DNA of 64,000 nt from Eleftheria terrae (GTDB taxonomy: Bacteria; Pseudomonadota; Gammaproteobacteria; Burkholderiales; Burkholderiaceae_C), in the NCBI RefSeq assembly GCF_030419005.1, contig NZ_CP106951.1:2232001-2296000 (forward strand). Direction: 5' to 3'. Every line of letters starts with the position of its first letter. Position 1 is the stretch's first letter. Made by a program: the position numbers and the translations under genes. The notes beneath the pieces are model-generated. The model saw only the letters and a program-made list of their open reading frames with translations. It was not told where the DNA came from and ran no database searches. Below are positions 34,238 to 44,368 of the stretch, piece by piece.

Positions 34238-35056
34238 ATGGCAGGTCCTGGCCGCATCCGGGTCGGCATCGGGGGCTGGAGCTACGAGCCCTGGCGCGAG
34301 ACCTTCTATCCCGACAGCCTGGCGCAGCACGACGAGTTGCACTACGCAAGCCGCCAGCTCACCGCGATCGAGATCAACAGCACCTTCTATCGCGCGCCGC
34401 CCGCCGGCATCTTCGAGCGCTGGCGCGACGCCACGCCGGAGGGCTTCATCTTCTCGCTGAAGGCGCCCCGCTACCTGACCCACCGCAAGGTGCTGGCCGA
34501 GTCGGCCGAAGGCGCGGCGCGGTTCCTCGAGGTGGCGGCCCACCTGGGCGACCGCCTGGGGCCGGTGGCCTGGCAGCTGCCGCCGAGCACCCGCTTCGAT
34601 GCCGAGGACCTGGCCCGCTTCCTGTCGGCACTGCCGCGCGAGGCCGGCGGGCGGCGGCGGCGGCATGTGCTGGAAGCCCGGCATGACAGCTTCCTGAATG
34701 CCGAGTACCTGGCGCTGCTGCGCGAACAGCAGGTCGCGAGCGTCTACACCGACTCAGACAAATACCCGAGCCATGCGGACTTCAGCGCCGATTTCGTCTA
34801 CGCCCGGCTGATGTGCTCTGAGCCCGACATGCCGACCGGCTACCCCGACGAGGCGCTCGACGACTGGGCCGAAGCGGCTCATTGCTGGGCCGCCGGCGGG
34901 CGGCCGCCGGCGCTGCCGGCCATCGACCCGGCTGCGGCCGGCGACGGGCAGCCACGCGACGTCTTCGTCTACTTCATCAACGGCGCCAAGGAGAACGCGC
35001 CGCAGGCCGCCGGCGCGCTGCTGTGGCGGCTGGCCGGGGAGCCGGCCAGCGGCTGA
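34238..35056 (+). CDS. DUF72 family protein
   Basis: Soluble protein of 272 residues with the DUF72 TIM-barrel landmarks: RVGIGGWSYEPWR at the N-terminus, EINSTFYRAP, KAPRYLTH, and FVYFINGAKENAPQAA near the end. Function of the family (YecE-like) is unknown. A GGAGG site 9 bp ahead supports the start at 34238. Convergent with cysA. Confidence 0.9.
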   Translation: MAGPGRIRVGIGGWSYEPWRETFYPDSLAQHDELHYASRQLTAIEINSTFYRAPPAGIFERWRDATPEGFIFSLKAPRYLTHRKVLAESAEGAARFLEVAAHLGDRLGPVAWQLPPSTRFDAEDLARFLSALPREAGGRRRRHVLEARHDSFLNAEYLALLREQQVASVYTDSDKYPSHADFSADFVYARLMCSEPDMPTGYPDEALDDWAEAAHCWAAGGRPPALPAIDPAAAGDGQPRDVFVYFINGAKENAPQAAGALLWRLAGEPASG

Positions 35057-35078
35057 GCGGCCACGGCCGCCGCGGGCG

Positions 35079-36113
35079 TCAGGCCGCCGTTTCGAAACGG
35101 GTGATGCGCCGCGCCCGCAGGTGCACCGTCTGGCCGGGCCGCAGCCCGAGGCGCTCGCGCAGGTGGCCGAACTCGGCCCGCGGCAGCTCGACATCCACAT
35201 AGCTGCCGTCGTCGATGCGCTTGAACTCGATGCGGGTGTTGGGCCCCACGGTGAGCGTCTGCGACAGGGTGACGGCCAGCGTGCCGGCATCCGGCGTGCC
35301 AAGGATCTCCAGCTCGTGCGGCCGCACATAGCTCACCTCGCCCGTCCCGGCCGCGGCACCCGGGCCGTGGCCGAGGCGGCCGTGGAAGAGGTTGACGTCG
35401 CCCAGGAACTGCAGCACGAAGGGCGTGGCGGGATGATCGTAGACCTGGTCCGGCGAGCCTTCCTGCTCGATGCGGCCCTGGTTCATCACGACGATGCGGT
35501 CGGCCACCTCCATCGCCTCGTCCTGGTCATGGGTCACGAAGACGCTGGTGACGTGCATCTCGTCGTGCAGCCGCCGCAGCCAGCGGCGCAGTTCCTTGCG
35601 CACCTTGGCATCGAGCGCGCCGAAGGGCTCGTCGAGCAGCAGCACCTTGGGCTCCACCGCGAGCGCGCGGGCCAGCGCGATGCGCTGGCGCTGGCCACCC
35701 GAGAGCTGGTGCGGGTAGCGGTCGGCAATCCAGTCGAGCTGCACCAGCTTGAGCAGTTCCTGCACCTTGGCGCGGATCTCTCGCTCCGGCGGCCGCGTGG
35801 CCTTGGGCCGCACGCGCAGGCCGAAGGCCACGTTCTCGAAGATGCTCATGTGGCCGAACAGCGCATAGTGCTGGAACACGAAGCCGACCTGGCGGTCGCG
35901 CACGTCGGCGAAGGTGGCGTCCTCGCCGTGGAAGAGCACCGAGCCGCTGTCGGGGCGCTCCAGCCCGGCGATGATGCGCAGCAGCGAGGTCTTGCCCGAG
36001 CCCGAGGGCCCGAGCAGCGCGACCAGCTCGCCCGAAGGGATGTCGAGGTTCAGGTTGTCGCAGACGACGGTGGCGCCGAAGCGCTTGTTCAGACCACGGA
36101 CTTCGATGCTCAT
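35079..36113 (-). CDS. cysA: sulfate/thiosulfate ABC transporter ATPase CysA
   Basis: ATPase of 344 residues: Walker [10 protein letters not shown], signature [15 protein letters not shown], Walker [13 protein letters not shown], and a C-terminal TOBE-like regulatory domain (about 240-344). Energises sulfate uptake with CysT and CysW. The start overlaps the cysW stop by 4 bp. Last gene of the transporter operon. Confidence 0.95.
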   Translation of the reverse strand: MSIEVRGLNKRFGATVVCDNLNLDIPSGELVALLGPSGSGKTSLLRIIAGLERPDSGSVLFHGEDATFADVRDRQVGFVFQHYALFGHMSIFENVAFGLRVRPKATRPPEREIRAKVQELLKLVQLDWIADRYPHQLSGGQRQRIALARALAVEPKVLLLDEPFGALDAKVRKELRRWLRRLHDEMHVTSVFVTHDQDEAMEVADRIVVMNQGRIEQEGSPDQVYDHPATPFVLQFLGDVNLFHGRLGHGPGAAAGTGEVSYVRPHELEILGTPDAGTLAVTLSQTLTVGPNTRIEFKRIDDGSYVDVELPRAEFGHLRERLGLRPGQTVHLRARRITRFETAA

Positions 36114-37018
36114 TCCTGTTCTCCCGCCAGCCGCTTCTCGCGCTTGACGTGTTGTTCCACCATCAGCTTCAGCACCAGGGTGACCAGTGCCAGCCCGGCC
36201 AGCAGCGAGGCGACTGCGAAGGCCGCCGCGAACTGGTATTCGTTGTAGAGGATCTCGATGTGCAGCGGCAGGGTGTTGGTCTGGCCGCGGATGTGGCCCG
36301 ACACCACCGACACCGCGCCGAACTCGCCCATCGCCCGCGCGTTGCTCAGGATGACGCCGTACAGCAGCGCCCACTTGATGTTGGGCAGCGTCACGCGCCA
36401 GAAGATCTGCCAGCCCGAAGCGCCCAGCACGCGCGCCGCCTCCTCCTGCTCCTGGCCCTGCGCCTGCATCAGCGGGATCAGCTCGCGGGCAATGAAGGGG
36501 AAGGTCACGAAGATGGTCGCCAGCACGATGCCCGGCACCGCGAAGATCACCTTCAGGTCATGGTCGCGCAGCCATTCGCCGAACCAGCCCTGCAGGCCGA
36601 ACACCAGCACGTAGATGAGGCCGGCGATCACGGGGCTGACCGAGAACGGCAGGTCGATCAGTGTCAGCACGACGTTCTTGCCGCGGAAGTCGAACTTCGC
36701 GATGCACCAGGCGGCGGCGACGCCGAACACCAGGTTCAGCGGCAGCGAGATGGCCGCGGCCAGCAGCGTGAGCCGGATGGCCGACAGCGCGTCGGCCTCG
36801 ACCACCGAGGCGAAGTAGACGTCGACGCCCTTCTTCAGGGCCTCGTAGAACACCGACACCAGCGGCACGAAGAGGAACAGCGTCAGGAACAGCAGGGCGA
36901 CGCCGATCAGCGTGCGCCGCACCCAGGCGGCTTCCTGGGTCGCGGAGCGGACGTTGGGCGGCGGCACGGCCGCTGCGGAGGGGCGGGCCTGGGGCCGCGG
37001 CAGGGTCACGGTGGTCAT
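36110..37018 (-). CDS. cysW: sulfate ABC transporter permease CysW
   Basis: Inner-membrane permease of 302 residues with six predicted helices and the EAA-loop ([21 protein letters not shown]) that contacts CysA. The extra N-terminal 30 residues are Pro/Ala-rich. Follows cysT by 13 bp. Confidence 0.95.
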   Translation of the reverse strand: MTTVTLPRPQARPSAAAVPPPNVRSATQEAAWVRRTLIGVALLFLTLFLFVPLVSVFYEALKKGVDVYFASVVEADALSAIRLTLLAAAISLPLNLVFGVAAAWCIAKFDFRGKNVVLTLIDLPFSVSPVIAGLIYVLVFGLQGWFGEWLRDHDLKVIFAVPGIVLATIFVTFPFIARELIPLMQAQGQEQEEAARVLGASGWQIFWRVTLPNIKWALLYGVILSNARAMGEFGAVSVVSGHIRGQTNTLPLHIEILYNEYQFAAAFAVASLLAGLALVTLVLKLMVEQHVKREKRLAGEQE

Positions 37019-37031
37019 GCGGGAAGCGGGC

Positions 37032-37874
37032 TCAGCGGCCCTGGCGCTTGCGCGACCAGGCCTGCAGCAGGTTGATGCACAGCAGCAGCACGAAGGAGGC
37101 CAGCAGCATCACGACGGCAATCGCGGTCGCGCCGGCATAGTCGTACTGCTCCAGCTTGGTGATGATGAGCAGCGGCGTGATCTCCGACACCATGGGCATG
37201 TTGCCGGCGATGAAGATCACCGAGCCGTACTCGCCCAGCGCGCGGGCGAAGGCCAGCGCAAAGCCGGTCAGCAGCGCCGGCGTCAGGATGGGGAGGATGA
37301 CGCGGTGGAAGGTCTGCAGCCGGCTGGCGCCGAGGGTGGCGGCCGCTTCCTCCAGCTCGCGGTGCAGGTCCTCCAGCACCGGCTGCACGGTGCGCACCAC
37401 AAACGGCAGCCCGATGAAGGTCAGCGCCACGAAGACGCCGAGCGGCGTGAACGACACCTTGATGCCCAGCGGCACCAGCCACTGGCCGATCCAGCCGTTC
37501 TGCGCATAGATGGCGGTCAGCGCGATGCCGGCCACCGCGGTGGGCAGGGCGAACGGCAGGTCCACCAGCGCATCCACCACGCGCCGGCCCGGAAACTCGT
37601 AGCGCACCAGCACCCAGGCGACCAGCAGGCCGAAGCCGGCATTGAGGATGGCGGCCGCGAGCGAGGCGCCGAAGGTGAGCCGGTAGGAGGCGAGCACGCG
37701 CGGTGACGTCACCGCCTCCCAGAACTGCGGCCAGCTCAGCGTGAAGGTCTTGAGGAAGGCGGCCGACAGCGGGATCAGCACGATCAGGCTGATGTACAGC
37801 AGCGTGAAGCCCAGCGCCAGGTCGAAGCCGGGCAGCACGCTGTGGCGCCGCAGCAGGGTGCGCGAGAAGATCAT
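37032..37874 (-). CDS. cysT: sulfate ABC transporter permease CysT (CysU)
   Basis: Inner-membrane permease of 280 residues with six predicted helices and its own EAA-loop ([21 protein letters not shown]). Forms the channel with CysW. Its start lies 13 bp after the sbp stop. Confidence 0.95.
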   Translation of the reverse strand: MIFSRTLLRRHSVLPGFDLALGFTLLYISLIVLIPLSAAFLKTFTLSWPQFWEAVTSPRVLASYRLTFGASLAAAILNAGFGLLVAWVLVRYEFPGRRVVDALVDLPFALPTAVAGIALTAIYAQNGWIGQWLVPLGIKVSFTPLGVFVALTFIGLPFVVRTVQPVLEDLHRELEEAAATLGASRLQTFHRVILPILTPALLTGFALAFARALGEYGSVIFIAGNMPMVSEITPLLIITKLEQYDYAGATAIAVVMLLASFVLLLCINLLQAWSRKRQGR

Positions 37875-37887
37875 GGCCGGGCTTGCT

Positions 37888-38925
37888 TCAGCGCTTGGCC
37901 GCGGCCAGGATCTGGTCGTAGGTGGCGCCGTCGTCGAAGTGCTCCTTCTGCGCCTTCTTCCAGCCGCCGAAGACCTCGTCCACGGTGAACAGCTGGATCT
38001 TGGGGAAATCGGCCGCGTACTTGGCCAGCACCTTCTCGGCGCGCGGGCGCAGGTGGTGGCGCGCCACCAGCTCCTGGGCCTCGTCGGACCACAGGTACTT
38101 CAGGTAGGCCTCGGCCAGTGCCCGGCTGCCCTTGCGGTCCACCACCTTGTCGACCACCGAGACCGGGTTCTCGGCCAGCACGCTCCAGCTCGGGTAGACG
38201 ACGTCGAAGTCGCCGCCGAATTCACGCTTGATGAGCGGCACCTCGCTCTCGAAGGTGACCAGCGCGTCACCAATGCCGCGCTGGGCGAAGGTGGTGGTGG
38301 CGGCGCGGCCGCCGCCGTCGAACACCGGCACGTTGGCGAAGATGCGGGTGACCAGCTCGCGCGCCTGCGCCGGGCTGCCGCCCTTCTTCAGCGCGGCGCC
38401 CCAGGCGGCCACATAGGTGTAGCGACCGTTGCCGGTGACCTTGGGATTCGGGATGACGACCGACAGGCCGCTGCGGCCCAGGTCTTCCCAGTCCTTGATG
38501 CCCTTGGGATTGCCCTTGCGCACCAGGATCACCGAGGTGGAGGACGAGGGCGCGCTGTTGTTGGGCAAGCGCTTGGCCCAGTCGGCCGGCACGAGCTGTC
38601 CGCGCACGGCGAGCAGGTCGATGTCGTTCGACTGGTTCATCGTGATCACGTCGGCTTCCAGCCCGTCGGCCACGCTGCGGGCCTGCTTGCTGGAGCCGCC
38701 GTGCGACTGGTTGAGCGTCACGTCCTGGCCAGTGGTGGCCTTCCAGTGCTTGGCGAACAGGACGTTGTAGTCCTTGTAGAACTCGCGCGAGACGTCGTAG
38801 CTGACGTTCAGCAGCGTGTTCTTCTGCGCCAGTGCCGGGCCGGCGGCTGCCAGGGCAGCCGCAGCCAGCAGGGTGTTCAGCAAGGCGCGGCGGCCGAGGG
38901 AGAGGCGAAGGGCAAGAGAGGGCAT
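37888..38925 (-). CDS. sbp: sulfate-binding periplasmic protein (first copy)
   Basis: Exported solute-binding protein of 345 residues. Signal peptide about 1-33 (GPALA). The mature protein has the family motifs [45 protein letters not shown] and FGGWKKAQKEHF. It captures sulfate for CysTWA and is directly linked to cysT. A close paralogue lies just upstream (39050-40060), clearly from tandem duplication. Confidence 0.94.
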   Translation of the reverse strand: MPSLALRLSLGRRALLNTLLAAAALAAAGPALAQKNTLLNVSYDVSREFYKDYNVLFAKHWKATTGQDVTLNQSHGGSSKQARSVADGLEADVITMNQSNDIDLLAVRGQLVPADWAKRLPNNSAPSSSTSVILVRKGNPKGIKDWEDLGRSGLSVVIPNPKVTGNGRYTYVAAWGAALKKGGSPAQARELVTRIFANVPVFDGGGRAATTTFAQRGIGDALVTFESEVPLIKREFGGDFDVVYPSWSVLAENPVSVVDKVVDRKGSRALAEAYLKYLWSDEAQELVARHHLRPRAEKVLAKYAADFPKIQLFTVDEVFGGWKKAQKEHFDDGATYDQILAAAKR

Positions 38926-39004
38926 GGCGTATCCACGATCGGACAGGAATGCCGCATCGTAAGGACCGTTGCTTCTGCAAGGAACGATTTGATACGCGAA
39001 TGCT

Positions 39005-39025
39005 TATGAACTTTTCATATATGAA
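39005..39025. promoter_or_regulatory. TATGAA half-sites ahead of sbp, candidate CysB region
   Basis: In the 124-bp gap between the two binding-protein genes, TATGAA-CTT-TTCATA (39005-39019) overlaps a perfect palindrome TTCATATATGAA (39014-39025), giving three alternating half-sites in an A+T-rich patch about 80 bp ahead of sbp. This suits a LysR-type activator such as CysB, but CysB sites are too degenerate to assign by eye. Confidence 0.4.
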
Positions 39026-39049
39026 GAAGCGGGCGCCGGCCCCCTGCCC

Positions 39050-40060
39050 TCATTTCTTGGAGTAGATCTGGTCGAAGACGCCGCCGTCGGCGAAGTGGGT
39101 CTTCTGCGCCCGTGCCCAGCCGCCGAAGGCCTGGTCGATGGTGAACAACTGCACTTTCGGAAACTGGGCGGCGTACCTGGCTGCCGCCTGGGCGTCGATC
39201 GGGCGGTAGTAGTTGCGGCCGGCGATGTCCTGGCCCTCGGGGGAGTACAGGTACTCAAGATAGGCCTGGGCCACGGCGCGTGTGCCCTTGCGGTCGACCA
39301 CCTTGTCGACCAGGGCCACCGGCGGCTCGGCCAGGATGCTCAGCGAAGGGGCCACCACGTCGAACTTGTCCGGTCCCAGCTCCTTCAGTGCCAGCAGGGC
39401 TTCGTTCTCCCAGGCCAGCAGCACGTCGCCGATGCCCCGCTCGACGAAGGTGGTGGTGGCGCCGCGCGCGCCGGAGTCCAGCACCGGCACGTTGGCCAGC
39501 AGCTTGGCCACGAACTCCTGCGCCTTCGCGTCGGAGCCATATTTCTTCTGTGCGTAGCCCCAGGCGGCCAGGTAGTTCCAGCGTGCGCCGCCAGAGGTCT
39601 TGGGGTTGGGCGTGATGACCTGGACGCCGGGCTTGACCAGGTCGTCCCAGTCCTTGATGCCCTTGGGATTGCCCTTGCGCACGAGGAACACCACGGTGGA
39701 GGTGTAGGGCGCGCTGTTGTGCTTCAGGCGCTTCTGCCAGTCGCCGCCGAGCAGCTTGCCGCGCTCGCTGATCTCGTCGATGTCGTAGGCCAGCGCCAGC
39801 GTCACGACGTCTGCGTCGAGGCCGTCGATGACGGAGCGGGCCTGCTTGCCCGAGCCGCCGTGCGAGGTCTTGACGGTGACGCTGTCGCCGGTCCTGGCCT
39901 TGTACTGCTTGCTGAAGGCGGCGTTGAACTCCTGGTAGAGCTCCCGCGTGGGGTCGTAGGAGACGTTCAGCAGCGTGTAGTCCTTGGCCTGGGCGGCCAG
40001 CGCCACGGCGGACAGCGCCAGCAGGGCGGAAGCGGAACGGAGGAAGCGGCGGGGGCTCAT
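39050..40060 (-). CDS. sbp: sulfate-binding periplasmic protein (second copy)
   Basis: Paralogue of the neighbouring sbp gene, 336 residues, signal peptide about 1-25 (AAQA). Shares [45 protein letters not shown] and [12 protein letters not shown]. The two may differ in affinity or in preference for sulfate versus thiosulfate, as Sbp and CysP do in E. coli. Its own upstream region (40061-40199) has an ATAAGCA word also present ahead of the first copy. Confidence 0.93.
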   Translation of the reverse strand: MSPRRFLRSASALLALSAVALAAQAKDYTLLNVSYDPTRELYQEFNAAFSKQYKARTGDSVTVKTSHGGSGKQARSVIDGLDADVVTLALAYDIDEISERGKLLGGDWQKRLKHNSAPYTSTVVFLVRKGNPKGIKDWDDLVKPGVQVITPNPKTSGGARWNYLAAWGYAQKKYGSDAKAQEFVAKLLANVPVLDSGARGATTTFVERGIGDVLLAWENEALLALKELGPDKFDVVAPSLSILAEPPVALVDKVVDRKGTRAVAQAYLEYLYSPEGQDIAGRNYYRPIDAQAAARYAAQFPKVQLFTIDQAFGGWARAQKTHFADGGVFDQIYSKK

Positions 40061-40199
40061 GCGAAGGTCCTTGTTGTGGATCTGTTGTCTTGCTGCAGGC
40101 CGGTGCCACCGGCCATGGACCCGATGCTAGGAAGGGCCGCCGCCCGGTGGAAGGAAGCCTTGCGACCTTGCTTATTCGGAAAACAAGGAAGCGGCACGC

Positions 40200-40814
40200 T
40201 CAGACAGCGAAGGAGAACTCCAGCGTGTGCGCCCTCTCCGGCCGGCGGGTGCGCTCGAGCTGGTGCACCAGCAGCTGCGTCACCGTCTTGGCCTGCGGCA
40301 GCGGGCCGAAGCCCGACTCGGGATTGATGTGCCCGACGTCGCCCAGGTTGATGAAATGGCTGCCCCAGCGCCGCGCCCAAGTGCGGGCGGCGTCGAGCCG
40401 CATCCAGGGATCGGTCTCGCTGGCCATCATGCAGCTGGGCAGTGGCAGGCGCGCCTGCGGCAGCCGGGCTTCGAGCCCGAACTTGCGCGGATCGGCCGGC
40501 GCCACCAGCAGCGCCGCACGCACCGGCAGCGGCTGCCATGGTGCCAGGCGCTCGCGGCCACGCTCCAGGTAGCGGGCCAGCGCCAGGCAGCCGAAGCTGT
40601 GCGCCACCGCCACCCAGCGCCCGGGCGGCTGGCCGTCGAGCGTCTCGGCGATGCGTTCGGCCCAGCGGTCGAGCTCGGGACGGGCCCAGTCTTCCTGCCT
40701 GACGCGCAGGCTGCGCCTGAACTGCTGCTGCAGCCAGCTCTGCCAGTGGTCCGGGCCGCTGTCGTACAGCCCAGGAATCACCAGCACGCGCACAGGATCG
40801 CCTCGGTATGGCAT
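40200..40814 (-). CDS. RBBP9/YdeN family alpha/beta hydrolase
   Basis: Small serine hydrolase of 204 residues. The N-terminal VLVIPGLYDSGPDHWQSWL, nucleophile motif VAHSFGCLA and the C-terminal DVGHINPESGFG are typical of the RBBP9/YdeN family. Substrate unknown. It lies upstream of the second sbp gene on the same strand and may be unrelated to sulfate uptake. Confidence 0.88.
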   Translation of the reverse strand: MPYRGDPVRVLVIPGLYDSGPDHWQSWLQQQFRRSLRVRQEDWARPELDRWAERIAETLDGQPPGRWVAVAHSFGCLALARYLERGRERLAPWQPLPVRAALLVAPADPRKFGLEARLPQARLPLPSCMMASETDPWMRLDAARTWARRWGSHFINLGDVGHINPESGFGPLPQAKTVTQLLVHQLERTRRPERAHTLEFSFAV

Positions 40815-40842
40815 GGTCGGCCCCTTTCGCTGCTGGCGCTCG

Positions 40843-41061
40843 TCAGAGCGTGGCGATGGACACCTCGGTCGACTTGACCAGGGCGATCACTTCCTTGCCT
40901 TCCACCAGGCCCAGCTCCTTCACCGAGCGGGTGGTGATGACCGAGGTGACGATCAGGCCACCGGCGGTCTCGACATCGATCTCGGACACGACCGGGCCTT
41001 CGATGACCTCCTTGATCCTGCCTCGGAACTGGTTGCGCACATTGATGGCGGTGATGCTCAT
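40843..41061 (-). CDS. molbindin (Mop, TOBE domain)
   Basis: Cytoplasmic molybdate-binding protein of 72 residues consisting of one TOBE/Mop domain: SITAINVRNQFRGRIKEVIEG at the N-terminus and SVKELGLVEGKEVIALVKST at the C-terminus. Probably stores or buffers molybdate or tungstate. The nearest molybdoenzyme in the window is MsrP. Divergent from the sigma-54 activator. Confidence 0.9.
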   Translation of the reverse strand: MSITAINVRNQFRGRIKEVIEGPVVSEIDVETAGGLIVTSVITTRSVKELGLVEGKEVIALVKSTEVSIATL

Positions 41062-41297
41062 GCTCGGGAACTCCTGCGTGGATGGGGATGAAGCCTGGCC
41101 GCAAAGGTAGCCAAGCCGGCCGTCATCCCGAACGAAGGATTTCGGCGCTGCACATGCCGAAATCGCATGTGCGCCGCGCGCCTGAGCCGGCCTGGCCGGG
41201 CGCGCGCCAGCGCATATGCAAACTCGAAATCAACGCTTGGCCTCGTCCGGGCCCGGCCTTAAGGTCACCCATCCCGCCACTTCCCGTGCTGACCGCC

Positions 41298-42470
<1,173 letters not shown>

Positions 42471-42918
42471 GCCACCGCGACGGCGTGGATGGCGAAGGCG
42501 CACCTCCGGCACGACGCAGCGCAAGCCAGAGCCGCGGACCCCGTCACAAGATGACCCGTGTGGCCGCCGCGCACCGGCGCGCCGCCGGGCCCTGCGGCCT
42601 GGCTTCGCGCCCCGGCTCCCTGCCCCTGGCCACCGCTTTGCCGGCCGTTGCAGGCCGACGGGTCCCGTGCCCTGACGCGCGCAGTGAGGTAAGAAACGTA
42701 AGCCCCGGCGTCGGCCGCCTGGCGGGCAGGCCCGGCGATACAGCGCCTGCATCGACCGGCAGCCAGCGCGGTGCTCACCGGCAGTGGGCTCGGCGGCTCC
42801 CCTGACCCGCGGCCCGCGCCACCGGCCGGCCAGCCGGCCCGGGCGCCCACTCACACCTCGGCGGTCGGGCGCGGACCCCCTCCCACTTACAATGCAGGCT
42901 GCAAAACAGGAGTCGACG
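42471..42918. other. intergenic stretch without recognisable gene
   Basis: About 450 bp of GC-rich DNA after the sigma-54 activator. No protein-like frame on either strand. Only the promoter-like TACAAT near its end stands out. Confidence 0.5.
42888..42893 (+). promoter_or_regulatory. candidate -10 box (TACAAT)
   Basis: TACAAT lies 26 bp before the putative glycosyltransferase start, followed by a good AGGAG site (42908-42912). No clear -35. Confidence 0.45.
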
Positions 42919-43947
42919 ATGGATGTCAACGACCGGGAGGTCTGTTTACAGATCAATCTGCATCCGCTGGATGCGCCCCACGCCGTCCACACCCTTCCCC
43001 ACCAGATGCGCGCCCTGGGCCCGCAGGTCGACGAAATCCAGCTGACGCTGGACCTGCACCTGAGTCAGGGCAGCCGCTACCGCACCACGGACTACCCGGA
43101 GAAGCTCAAGAGCCTGCGGCAGACCATCGACCGCATCTGCGCCGAGCATCCGAAGGCCTATGTGGTCGAGGTCGACTATGCCGAGCAGACCGCGCGCCAG
43201 GTGGCACGTGCCTTCCTCGGCGGCGATTTCATTCCGATGCGGGCCGAGAACGGCAGCCCGTTCTACGCCTACCTCTTCGGCATGTATTCGGCCCGCTCGC
43301 CGCATGTGCTGCACCTGGACTCGGACATGCTGTTCGGCGGCGGCTCGCTGACCTGGGTGCGCGAAGCGGTGGCCAAGCTCGCCGAGGACCGGCAGCTTCT
43401 GACCTGCAACCCGTTGCCCGGCCCGCCGACCGCGGACGGCAGCCTGCGTTCGCAGCAGGCGGAGCGGGTGCCGGCGCCCTACCCGGCGTTCCGCTTCCAT
43501 TCGTTGAGCACCCGGGTCTGCCTGCTCGACACGCGGCGCTTCCGCAGCGGCGAGCTGCGCGTGCCGCTGCTGAACCCGGGCCTGTCCAAGCGCCTGCAGT
43601 GCTATGTGAACTACACGCCGCCCTACCTCGCGCTGGAAGACAGCCTGGGCGCGCTGATGGTGGAACGTGGCCTGTCGCGACTGGACTTCCTCGGCAACGG
43701 CCCGGGCCTGTGGACCTTGCATCCGGTGCACCGCTCGCCGCGCTTCTACCAGGAACTGCCGCACCTGATCGCACGCATCGAGGCCGGCGACGTGCCCGAG
43801 GCACAGCGCGGCGACTACAACATCAATGATTCGATGTTCGACTGGTCCGAGGTGCGGGCCGCCCTGACCTGGAAACGCAAGGTCCGACGCCGGCTGGAAT
43901 ATGCGGCGGCCGGCATCGCCGGGCGCATGCGCGACCTGCGCAGCTGA
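42919..43947 (+). CDS. putative glycosyltransferase (GT-A like)
   Basis: Soluble protein of 342 residues. HVLHLDSDMLFGGGSLTWV carries a D134-S-D136 motif in the position of the metal-binding DxD of GT-A glycosyltransferases, and GNGPGLWTLHPVHRSPRFY near residue 260 could be an acceptor-side loop. I recognise no named family. The ATG at 42919 has AGGAG at 6 bp spacing. Isolated between two gaps of over 400 bp, with no polysaccharide cluster around it. Confidence 0.7.
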   Translation: MDVNDREVCLQINLHPLDAPHAVHTLPHQMRALGPQVDEIQLTLDLHLSQGSRYRTTDYPEKLKSLRQTIDRICAEHPKAYVVEVDYAEQTARQVARAFLGGDFIPMRAENGSPFYAYLFGMYSARSPHVLHLDSDMLFGGGSLTWVREAVAKLAEDRQLLTCNPLPGPPTADGSLRSQQAERVPAPYPAFRFHSLSTRVCLLDTRRFRSGELRVPLLNPGLSKRLQCYVNYTPPYLALEDSLGALMVERGLSRLDFLGNGPGLWTLHPVHRSPRFYQELPHLIARIEAGDVPEAQRGDYNINDSMFDWSEVRAALTWKRKVRRRLEYAAAGIAGRMRDLRS

Positions 43948-43953
43948 TGGCGC

Positions 43954-43975
43954 CGGGCGGCGGCGGCGCCGCCCG
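43954..43975 (+). terminator. hairpin after glycosyltransferase gene
   Basis: CGGGCGGC pairs with GCCGCCCG around a 6-nt loop, 7 bp after the stop codon. No T run. Confidence 0.4.
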
Positions 43976-44368
43976 CCCTGCGGGCTGCCGGGCGTGTGCT
44001 GCCCACGGCAGCCACCGCTGGCGACGCTCGCGGAGAGTCGTCACCTTTGCGTCGTCACCGGTGTGTTGCCACCGGTGTGTTGCCACTGACGGCTGACACC
44101 GACGGCTCCCCATTGATCGAGCAATGCAGGTGGCGGCGCTTCCACCGGGCAGCGGCTCCCGCCGCGGCGCTCAACCGCGAACGGCCTGGCCTTACCAGCG
44201 CCGCAGGCCCGCGTTCTCTTCAGGCACCCCTTGCCACGCGCCGTTGCGGCGCCTTCTTCCGGCGCCCTGCCCAGGCCAGGCCCGAACCTGACCAGGCCGC
44301 GGGGGACCGCGGCCAGGCCATCAGGCGGTGGCAGCAGCGGCCCGCCTCGGGGCGCCGCTGCCCGCGCC
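43976..44368. other. intergenic stretch without recognisable gene
   Basis: About 390 bp between the putative glycosyltransferase and the convergent beta-helix lipoprotein gene. It holds the short tandem repeat listed separately and otherwise GC-rich sequence with no protein-like frame. Confidence 0.5.
44056..44083. repeat. 14-bp tandem repeat, two copies
   Basis: CACCGGTGTGTTGC occurs twice head to tail and is followed by a third partial CAC. Two copies of GACGGCT follow at 44088-44107. Too short to assign a function. Confidence 0.7.

Noticed and set aside
41169..41215. GC-rich imperfect hairpin between the molbindin and sigma-54 activator genes as a riboswitch (molybdenum cofactor type)
   Set aside because: Pairing is only of GC-rich arms; the conserved elements of a Moco riboswitch are not visible.
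41235..41259. GG-N10-GC spacing near the activator start as a sigma-54 promoter
   Set aside because: Only the spacing fits; the -12 side lacks TTGC, and such spacing is frequent in GC-rich DNA.
44056..44107. Short tandem repeats as a CRISPR array
   Set aside because: Only two adjacent 14-bp copies with no spacers and no cas genes.
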